Part shown: one piece after another, positions 12,872-17,579 of the stretch | How positions within the stretch are numbered: the first letter of the stretch is position 1 | Layout of the letters: each line of letters opens with the position of its first letter | Assembly: GCA_016295275.1 (NCBI GenBank) | Contig: JAEDLN010000020.1 | Span: 1-17,579 of the forward strand | Direction of reading: 5' to 3' | Length of the DNA stretch: 17,579 bases | Source of the DNA: Kiritimatiellia bacterium | GTDB taxonomy: Bacteria; Verrucomicrobiota; Kiritimatiellia; RFP12; UBA3636 | The notes under the pieces: model-generated | Told to the model about the DNA's origin: nothing | Seen by the model: the letters and a program-made list of their open reading frames with translations, nothing else | Databases searched by the model: none | Translations under genes and position numbers: made by a program

Positions 12872-13423
12872 ATGGTTCTGAATATCCTGATTCGTCTTCT
12901 CATGGCTTTCGAAGCCATTGTCTGCCTCATGCTCATCGGCGTCATTCTCATCCAACGCTCCAAGGGCCGCGGTATGGGGATATCCTTCGGCGGCGGTTCC
13001 ACCGAAGCCGTGTTCGGTGCGCAAATGGGAAATGTGCTGACCCGTACAACCGTTATCCTCGCGGCCATCTTCCTCTTCAATACGACGCTGCTCGCCATCC
13101 TGAAACCGCACGGAACCTCCGGCGATCTCACCGAAACGCATCGGATCGAAAAGAAGGCGGACGCTCCTGTGGAATCTCCCGCCAACCAGACCGACCCCAT
13201 CTCGTCTGACGTCATCGCGGACGTTCTCTCGACTTCTTCCGCCCCCGCCGCCGAGGCGCCCGCTGCCCCCGCCGCCGAAGCGCCCGCAGCTCCTGCCGCC
13301 GAAACGCCCGCTGCTCCCGCTGCCGAGGCGCCCGCAGCTCCTGCCGCCGAGGCGCCCGCAGCTCCTGCCGCCGAAGCGCCCGCAGCGCCCGCCGCCGATG
13401 CGCCCGCTGCACCCGCCGCATAG
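12872..13423 (+). CDS. secG: Protein translocase subunit SecG with Ala/Pro repeat tail
   Basis: The first 80 or so residues are SecG, the small partner of SecYE in the export channel. There are two membrane helices, about residues 3-25 (LIRLLMAFEAIVCLMLIGVIL) and 52-74 (LTRTTVILAAIFLFNTTLLAIL). The conserved loop between them is IQRSKGRGMGISFGGGSTEAVFG. Residues 75-123 are a charged linker, and residues 124-183 are seven near-perfect copies of APAAEAPA plus APAA. Typical SecG has about 75-110 residues, so the tail roughly doubles it. The frame is open from 12806, but family similarity begins at the ATG at 12872; no Shine-Dalgarno is visible. It ends before a strong terminator. Having secG directly after tpiA is a gene order known from several bacterial phyla. 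Confidence 0.92.
   Translation: MVLNILIRLLMAFEAIVCLMLIGVILIQRSKGRGMGISFGGGSTEAVFGAQMGNVLTRTTVILAAIFLFNTTLLAILKPHGTSGDLTETHRIEKKADAPVESPANQTDPISSDVIADVLSTSSAPAAEAPAAPAAEAPAAPAAETPAAPAAEAPAAPAAEAPAAPAAEAPAAPAADAPAAPAA
13241..13420 (+). repeat. 24-bp coding tandem repeat in secG (8-residue unit APAAEAPA)
   Basis: Seven consecutive 24-base units encode APAAEAPA, with Thr replacing Ala in one copy and Asp replacing Glu in another, followed by a half unit APAA just before the stop. Units differ mainly at third codon positions (GCC/GCT/GCA/GCG), so they are not all recent identical duplicates. Such repeats can change copy number by slippage without shifting the frame. Confidence 0.93.
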
Positions 13424-13444
13424 ACCCGGCTTCCTCCCTTTTCC

Positions 13445-13479
13445 AAAACAGATCGAGCACGTGCTCGATCTGTTTTTTT
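13445..13479 (+). terminator. Palindromic terminator of secG
   Basis: CAGATCGAGCAC (13449-13460) is followed directly by GTGCTCGATCTG (13461-13472). A4 precedes and T7 follows (13473-13479), extending the pairing. The construction closely parallels the oad operon terminator. Confidence 0.92.
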
Positions 13480-13583
13480 ATACCACTTCGATTTGGATGG
13501 TCATACCTGCCGCAAAGAAAAGCCCCGGTATCGATTCCCGGTCAAACGACGCCGAATGCGAAAAACGGCTCGCGGTACACATG

Positions 13584-13636
13584 TATAATTCGTGTCTATT
13601 TTTCCAATTGCCGTTTCCGGTTCTCTGTGATAGGAT
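13584..13636 (+). promoter_or_regulatory. Candidate promoter region of the GH5 gene
   Basis: Two possibilities are visible. TTGCCG (13608-13613) and TAGGAT (13631-13636) are 17 bases apart, each 4 of 6 to consensus, giving a leader of about 25 nt. Alternatively, TATAAT at 13584-13589 is a perfect -10, but its -35 region (AAAAAC at 13561-13566) is poor. The remaining spacer from the secG terminator, 13480-13583, holds no gene or clear operator that I can see. Confidence 0.4.
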
Positions 13637-13667
13637 ATAGGCATTCAGAATCAAATCGCATCCGATT

Positions 13668-15893
13668 ATGAAAACAAAATACATCCTCAAGCCGCTCCTG
13701 TCATGTCTGCTCGCCCTCTCGGCAATCACCGCCTTTTCCGCATCGTCGGTGCATCTTCCCAATGCAGATTTTCAACGGGCAAACGCCGAAAACGATTGGC
13801 CTGACGATTGGCCGCGCTTGAAGGAGGGCGGCTCCTACGGCGCGGATGAAGACGGAAACCGATTCATTCGTCTCACCGTTTCCCAGCCCGGAAAAATGAT
13901 CATGCTGTATCGCGAAATCGCGATCCCGGCCGGAACGGAAGCATTGGAATTGAAATTCCGCTACCGCCTCTCCGATTTTCAGCGCGGTGAGCAATCCTGG
14001 TTCGACGCACGGATCATGATGGAATTCATGGACGCCTCCCGGAAACAGGTGCGCCCCAACCCGCCTGCGCCAAACTTCAATCGCAATCAAGCGGAATGGA
14101 CCGATGTGTCGCGCAAATTCCTCGTCCCCGAAGGCGCCGCCATCCTCAAATTCATGCCCTGCCTCTTCAATGCAAAGTCCGGCTCCTTCGATCTGGATGA
14201 TTTCAGCCTGACCCCGTGTGACGCCGCCGAACTCCGTATGGAAGCCGCCAAACGCGCCCAAGAAGCCGATGCGAAACGCGCCGCTCAAGCACAGCGCAAT
14301 CGCGGAAGGGCAAATGACGAACTCGCCAAAAACGGAACCCTGATACCAAACGGCTCCTTCGAAATCCCCGATGACCGATCCCCCAATCGCCCACAGGCCT
14401 GGGGCGTCAACGAATCCACCACCTGGGAAGAAGAGGATGGAAACCGTTTTCTCCGGATTCGCTCCCTCGCACCGGATAAAATGTTCATGGTCTATCGCGA
14501 AATTACGCTCCCGACCAATACGCCTGCCCTCGAAATCTCCTGGAAAGCTCGCGTGACCGGTCTCAAGTGCGGCGCAAAACCTTGGTTCGATGCCCGTACG
14601 CTTTTCGAATTCCGCGATATCAACGGCAAAAAACTCGCCTCCTCCCCCGGCGCAGATTATATCCAACGCGATACGAAGGGCTGGATCGACCGCAAGCGTT
14701 CCTTCCTCGTTCCGCCCGAGGCCGTGACGCTCGTGCTCATGCCCAGCATCTTCCAAGCCAAAAGCGGTACCATGGATCTCGATGATTTTGTTTTGCGCGC
14801 TACCGATCCGGCCCCCATCCTCGCCGAGCAGGAAAACCGCCGGAAAATGGAGGCCGCACGCTATGTCCCGCCGGAAGCCCCCGATCCCGCGAAATTTCCG
14901 CCGATGCTTCGTGTCCAAGGAAACAGACTTGTGACCCCCGACGGCAAGGAAGTGTGGCTCCAAGGCGTCAATGTCGATGGTCTCGAAACCATTCCCGGCG
15001 ATCCGCAAGCCGAAAAATCGACAATCGTCGCAATCGAAGAATGGAAGTCCAATTGTATCCGCCTCCCCATTAACGAAGCGCACTGGTGGGGGAAAAGCCC
15101 CTATCAAAACGACAACGGTGAAGCATTCCGCAAAAAGGTCGATGGCATCGTCGCACTCGCCGCGAACCGCGGCGTCTACGTCGTTGTCGATTTGCACCGC
15201 TTCCGCGCCCCCAACGAAGATCATCTCAAGTTCTGGATCGAATGCGCCGAACACTTCAAAAACCACCCCGCCGTCCTGTTCGATCTGTTCAATGAACCGC
15301 ATGGCATCAGTTGGGAGGTCTGGCGGAATGGCGGTTGGGTCGGGAACGCCAAAGGCCGCGACGAATCCGCTTTCCTGTCCGCAGAAGAGAAAAAGAAAAA
15401 CCAGGGCTTCGCATCGGTCGGTATGCAAGCGCTCGTCGATGCCATTCGCTCGACCGGTGCGAAAAACATCTGCATCGCCGGCGGCCTCTTCTGGGCAAAC
15501 GATCTGACGGGCGTCGTGAACGGATACGCCCTAGATGATCCCGATGGCAACGGAATCATGTACTCATGGCATACCTATCACTGGCATAAAGGATGGAACC
15601 GGATGCTCCCCGTTCTCGAAAAATACCCCGTCTTCCTCGGAGAGGTCGGCGCCGAAGTCAAAGGTGTCATGAACTTCATCCCCGAAGAAGACCAGGAAGA
15701 CCCCTATACGTTCGTCCCGGATATGCTCGGCTTCATCCAAAAACACAAGATCAACTGGACCGGATGGTGCTTCCATCCCAGGTCCGCACCGCGAATGCTG
15801 AAAGACTGGAGCTATGCTCCTACCGAATATTGGGGAGAATTCGCTCGCGACGCTTTGCGCGGCAAACAATTCGAAATGAAGAAAATGCGCTAA
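13668..15893 (+). CDS. Secreted glycoside hydrolase family 5 protein with duplicated N-terminal carbohydrate-binding-like domain
   Basis: This 741-residue protein begins with a signal peptide (1-25, cleavage near AFSA/SS). Residues 28-185 and 225-380 are two copies of a jelly-roll-like domain resembling CBM4/9 modules; both carry DGNRFxR, YREIxxP, WFDAR, FLVP and AKSGxxDLDDF. An Ala/Lys/Glu-rich, probably helical segment (186-220) joins them. Residues 412-735 are the GH5 barrel: LQGVNVDGLE, NCIRLPIN (Arg465), VVVDLH (His510), FDLFNEPHG with acid/base Glu543, SWHTYHWH (His635), FLGEVGA with nucleophile Glu659, and GWCFHPRS (Trp700). These are the family's catalytic residues, so it should be a retaining endo-glycosidase acting on beta-glucans, mannans or similar; the substrate is not decidable. 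It stands alone between two terminators. No Shine-Dalgarno is seen. Confidence 0.93.
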   Translation: MKTKYILKPLLSCLLALSAITAFSASSVHLPNADFQRANAENDWPDDWPRLKEGGSYGADEDGNRFIRLTVSQPGKMIMLYREIAIPAGTEALELKFRYRLSDFQRGEQSWFDARIMMEFMDASRKQVRPNPPAPNFNRNQAEWTDVSRKFLVPEGAAILKFMPCLFNAKSGSFDLDDFSLTPCDAAELRMEAAKRAQEADAKRAAQAQRNRGRANDELAKNGTLIPNGSFEIPDDRSPNRPQAWGVNESTTWEEEDGNRFLRIRSLAPDKMFMVYREITLPTNTPALEISWKARVTGLKCGAKPWFDARTLFEFRDINGKKLASSPGADYIQRDTKGWIDRKRSFLVPPEAVTLVLMPSIFQAKSGTMDLDDFVLRATDPAPILAEQENRRKMEAARYVPPEAPDPAKFPPMLRVQGNRLVTPDGKEVWLQGVNVDGLETIPGDPQAEKSTIVAIEEWKSNCIRLPINEAHWWGKSPYQNDNGEAFRKKVDGIVALAANRGVYVVVDLHRFRAPNEDHLKFWIECAEHFKNHPAVLFDLFNEPHGISWEVWRNGGWVGNAKGRDESAFLSAEEKKKNQGFASVGMQALVDAIRSTGAKNICIAGGLFWANDLTGVVNGYALDDPDGNGIMYSWHTYHWHKGWNRMLPVLEKYPVFLGEVGAEVKGVMNFIPEEDQEDPYTFVPDMLGFIQKHKINWTGWCFHPRSAPRMLKDWSYAPTEYWGEFARDALRGKQFEMKKMR

Positions 15894-15902
15894 CCCGCTC
15901 AA

Positions 15903-15919
15903 ACCGGCCTTTTGCCGGT
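15903..15919 (+). terminator. Short hairpin just after the GH5 stop
   Basis: ACCGGC (15903-15908) pairs with GCCGGT (15914-15919) around the loop CTTTT. No T-tract follows, so on its own it is a weak stop; it lies immediately before the stronger bidirectional terminator. Confidence 0.45.
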
Positions 15920-15926
15920 CCTTCCC

Positions 15927-15980
15927 CGAAAACGAAAAAGGCAGAGCCGCTTCAACGCGCTCTGCCTTTTCGATTTTCGG
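15927..15980. terminator. Bidirectional terminator between the convergent GH5 and oxidoreductase genes
   Basis: AAAAGGCAGAGC (15936-15947) and GCTCTGCCTTTT (15959-15970) form a 12-bp stem with an 11-base loop. CCGAAAA before and TTTTCGG after allow the arms to extend to about 22 bases with a single slipped base. Both strands carry a T-rich run after the stem, so it can serve both convergent genes. Confidence 0.85.
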
Positions 15981-16004
15981 ATCGGACGTTTTGCGGATTG
16001 CCTG

Positions 16005-17168
16005 CTACGCAAGCGCCCCCGCCGCATAACGGGCCCGCAACTCCTCGGCAAGTCCGGTTACCGTATGGAAGCCCCCGTCATTCCAGACCTTGTCCGCCGG
16101 AAACGCCCGTACGCCGCCACATGACTTGTCGGCCGCCTCCAACATGAGAATATGCTTGAGCGCAAGCTCGGGCGGACAGTAACAAACGCCTTTTCTTCCC
16201 TTGCGGACATTGTCGACCGCTTGGATGATCTTGAGATCGCCGGGATCGCGGTTCGTCTGGCCATACGAAAACACCGTCCCGTCATTTGCCGTAAAGACGA
16301 TTTCGCCGCGTGGCTGATCGGCATTGTTGTACCGCAATACCCCCTTCTCGAACGTATACTCGAAACAGGGATCGCAAAAGTGATCCTTGCCCGCGGCATG
16401 CGATGCCAAATACAGAAGCTTGACTCCATTGTCCAGCGTCGAACGCAACTCGATCGTATCGTACGTCTCAATCTCGTTAGCTCGACGCTCGATAGCCGAG
16501 ACATCCGCCGGAAGACACCCTTCGTCCCCTTGCCCCATGAACCAAAGCATGTTGAACAAATAGTGAGCTGTGGCATTGGAGGCAACCGAATCGAAAATCG
16601 CCGTGCCATCCGCCGCATAACGCCGTCCGGCCCAACCGATTCCACGCTTGTAGTACGCCTCGTCGCGAGGCCACATCACAAGCGCCTTGCAGGCAACCGG
16701 TTTCCCAAATACGCCCGCATCCCGATCCGCTTTCGCTTTACGCATCACCGGATCCGAACTCCATTGAAAACCAATGGAAAGATAACCGCCCGTTTCATCG
16801 CGAACCCGAATCATCTCGCGGCAATCTTCCGAACTCCCGGCAAACGGCTTCTCCAACAGGACGCCAATGCCCTTCTCCAGACACCGGATCGTCTGCATTT
16901 TGTGAAACTGGATCGGCGTCGCTATGCAACAAAGCTCCGGCGAACAATCCGACCGGAACAACTCGTCGATATCCCGAAAGACGGGAATACCACGCTTCGC
17001 CAACTCCGGATACCATTTTGCCGTTTCCGCAAACGGATCTACCGCCGCAACAAGCTTCGCACGGGTCTGCAACTCCGGATTTCCAAAGAGATTGCTGCAG
17101 TAAACCGACCCGAATCCTCCAATTCCAAGGAGCGCGACACGAACAGGTTCTTGTTCCAAATGTGACAT
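16005..17168 (-). CDS. Gfo/Idh/MocA family NAD(P)-dependent oxidoreductase
   Basis: The 387-residue protein has an N-terminal Rossmann fold, VALLGIGGFGSVY (GxGGxG at residues 15-20), with Asp44 at the end of the second strand (AAVDPF), where it would contact the cofactor ribose. CIATPIQFHKMQTIRCLEKGIGVLLEKPFAG contains the family EKP motif (106-108), whose lysine is normally catalytic. The C-terminal half is the alpha/beta dimerisation and substrate domain, including DSVASNATAHYLFNML. Such enzymes oxidise or reduce sugars, inositols and pseudodisaccharides; the substrate here is unknown. The frame stays open to 17567 only because it runs through a tandem repeat; similarity begins at the ATG at 17168. 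No Shine-Dalgarno is seen. It is convergent with GH5, so shared regulation is not implied. Confidence 0.92.
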   Translation of the reverse strand: MSHLEQEPVRVALLGIGGFGSVYCSNLFGNPELQTRAKLVAAVDPFAETAKWYPELAKRGIPVFRDIDELFRSDCSPELCCIATPIQFHKMQTIRCLEKGIGVLLEKPFAGSSEDCREMIRVRDETGGYLSIGFQWSSDPVMRKAKADRDAGVFGKPVACKALVMWPRDEAYYKRGIGWAGRRYAADGTAIFDSVASNATAHYLFNMLWFMGQGDEGCLPADVSAIERRANEIETYDTIELRSTLDNGVKLLYLASHAAGKDHFCDPCFEYTFEKGVLRYNNADQPRGEIVFTANDGTVFSYGQTNRDPGDLKIIQAVDNVRKGRKGVCYCPPELALKHILMLEAADKSCGGVRAFPADKVWNDGGFHTVTGLAEELRARYAAGALA

Positions 17169-17180
17169 TGTCAAATGAAA

Positions 17181-17210
17181 GTTAAAGTTGAAAAAATCGC
17201 CGTTTCTCAA
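17181..17210 (-). promoter_or_regulatory. Candidate promoter of the Gfo/Idh/MocA gene
   Basis: On the minus strand TTGAGA (17210-17205, 5 of 6) and TTTAAC (17186-17181, 4 of 6) are 18 bases apart. Twelve bases separate the -10 from the ATG, leaving a leader of about six bases. The -35 hexamer is identical to the one proposed for ribD. Confidence 0.4.
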
Positions 17211-17354
17211 GAATTTCTCATCCGAGTCCGGCACCGTTATCTTCCTCTTTTCCCCTTCTTTCGTCAATCGAACACCGCCCGTCCCCCGCCTATTCCGTTC
17301 CCGTGTCCCGTGGTGCGCCCTCGCCACGCATCCCGCATGCCGCTCCCAGGCCAT
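17211..17354. other. Non-coding spacer before the tandem repeat
   Basis: No gene is supported here. From about 17296 the sequence is C/G-rich and looks like a decayed version of the adjoining 26-bp repeat (runs such as CCCGTG, GTGCGCC, CACGC), but I cannot define units. Confidence 0.4.
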
Positions 17355-17536
17355 GCCCCGTTGCCGTGCGCACCGCCCGCGCCCCGTTGCCGTGCGCACC
17401 TCTCGCGCCCCGTTGCCGTGCGCACCGCCCGTGCCCCGTTGCCGTGCGCACCGCCCGTGCCCCGTTGCCGTGCGCACCGCCCGGCCCCCGTTGCCGTGCG
17501 CACCGCCCGTCCCCCATTGCCGTGCGCACCTCTCGT
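17355..17536. repeat. Seven-copy 26-bp intergenic tandem repeat
   Basis: Seven adjacent 26-base units start at 17355, 17381, 17407, 17433, 17459, 17485 and 17511. The core, GCCCCGTTGCCGTGCGCACC, is nearly invariant and contains the palindrome GTGCGCAC; the last six bases vary between GCCCGC/GCCCGT and TCTCGC/TCTCGT. Units 6 and 7 begin CCCCC and unit 7 reads CATTGCC. There are no spacers, so it is not CRISPR. Because 26 is not a multiple of three and no frame has a stop, it produces spurious open frames on both strands. Function is unknown. Confidence 0.95.
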
Positions 17537-17551
17537 GCGGCTTGGCGGTAG

Positions 17552-17573
17552 GGCGCGATGTCCCCATCGCGCC
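17552..17573. repeat. Perfect 9-bp hairpin at the right window edge
   Basis: GGCGCGATG (17552-17560) and CATCGCGCC (17565-17573) are exact reverse complements around a TCCC loop, preceded by GGTAGG. No T-tract follows within the window. It looks like a dispersed intergenic hairpin element rather than a terminator; the window ends before its context is visible. Confidence 0.7.
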
Positions 17574-17579
17574 GCCGCG

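Noticed and set aside
13701..15428. 575-residue minus-strand open frame opposite the GH5 gene
   Set aside because: Mirror frame of a clearly real gene with full catalytic motifs; no recognisable domain or ribosome site.
17355..17536. Possible CRISPR array
   Set aside because: The repeats are directly adjacent with no unique spacers, and no cas gene is nearby.
17169..17567. Open minus-strand extension upstream of the Gfo/Idh/MocA ATG, encoding Arg/Gly/Ala-rich repeats
   Set aside because: It is the read-through of the 26-bp tandem repeat, which is open in all frames because no unit contains a stop. Family similarity begins only at 17168, and a candidate promoter lies inside the supposed coding part.

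Overview
The window is ordinary chromosomal DNA of a GC-rich (high-50s percent by eye) Gram-negative anaerobe. The evidence for this is a lipoprotein with a lipobox, a biotin-dependent Na+-pumping decarboxylase, an HU protein with a lysine-rich tail, and a secreted glycosidase. The style of the proteins, the sparse Shine-Dalgarno use and the intergenic hairpin repeats suggest the PVC superphylum, perhaps a gut Kiritimatiellae/Lentisphaeria-type lineage. That placement is inference (about even odds); no rRNA or marker gene settles it.

Layout, left to right. (1) 1-665: a palindromic repeat, a glycine-zipper lipoprotein gene and its terminator. (2) 750-4591: a complete oxaloacetate decarboxylase sodium-pump operon, gamma-alpha-beta (oadG, oadA with its biotinyl domain, oadB), with its own promoter and a strong perfectly palindromic terminator. 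(3) 4760-5230: a monocistronic HU gene. (4) 5251-8094: a plus-strand cluster of rpe, a xylose-isomerase-like TIM-barrel gene and GDP-mannose 4,6-dehydratase (gmd), ended by a terminator shared with the convergent operon. (5) 8112-11813: a minus-strand operon ribD, ribE, an acidic pRiA4b-ORF3-like gene, folE and gtrA, with two ATGA stop/start overlaps and a promoter almost touching the ribD start. (6) 11881-13479: tpiA and secG, divergent from ribD; SecG has a 60-residue Ala/Pro repeat tail. (7) 13584-15971: a secreted GH5 glycosidase with a duplicated N-terminal carbohydrate-binding-like domain. (8) 16005-17210: a minus-strand Gfo/Idh/MocA oxidoreductase convergent with it. (9) 17211-17579: non-coding, with a seven-copy 26-bp tandem repeat and a perfect hairpin at the edge.

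Functionally the window is mostly central metabolism: Na+-coupled decarboxylation, pentose phosphate (rpe), glycolysis (tpiA), flavin and pterin synthesis (ribD/ribE/folE), nucleotide-sugar synthesis for surface glycans (gmd, possibly gtrA), protein export (secG), and carbohydrate degradation and sugar oxidation (GH5, Gfo/Idh/MocA). I see no phage, transposase, toxin-antitoxin, CRISPR or defence locus. The most unusual items are the CxCHxxHCxC acidic-tail protein translationally coupled to folE, the SecG repeat tail, the signal-peptide extension on OadB, several promoters placed so close to start codons that the mRNAs should be nearly leaderless, and the intergenic repeats at both edges.
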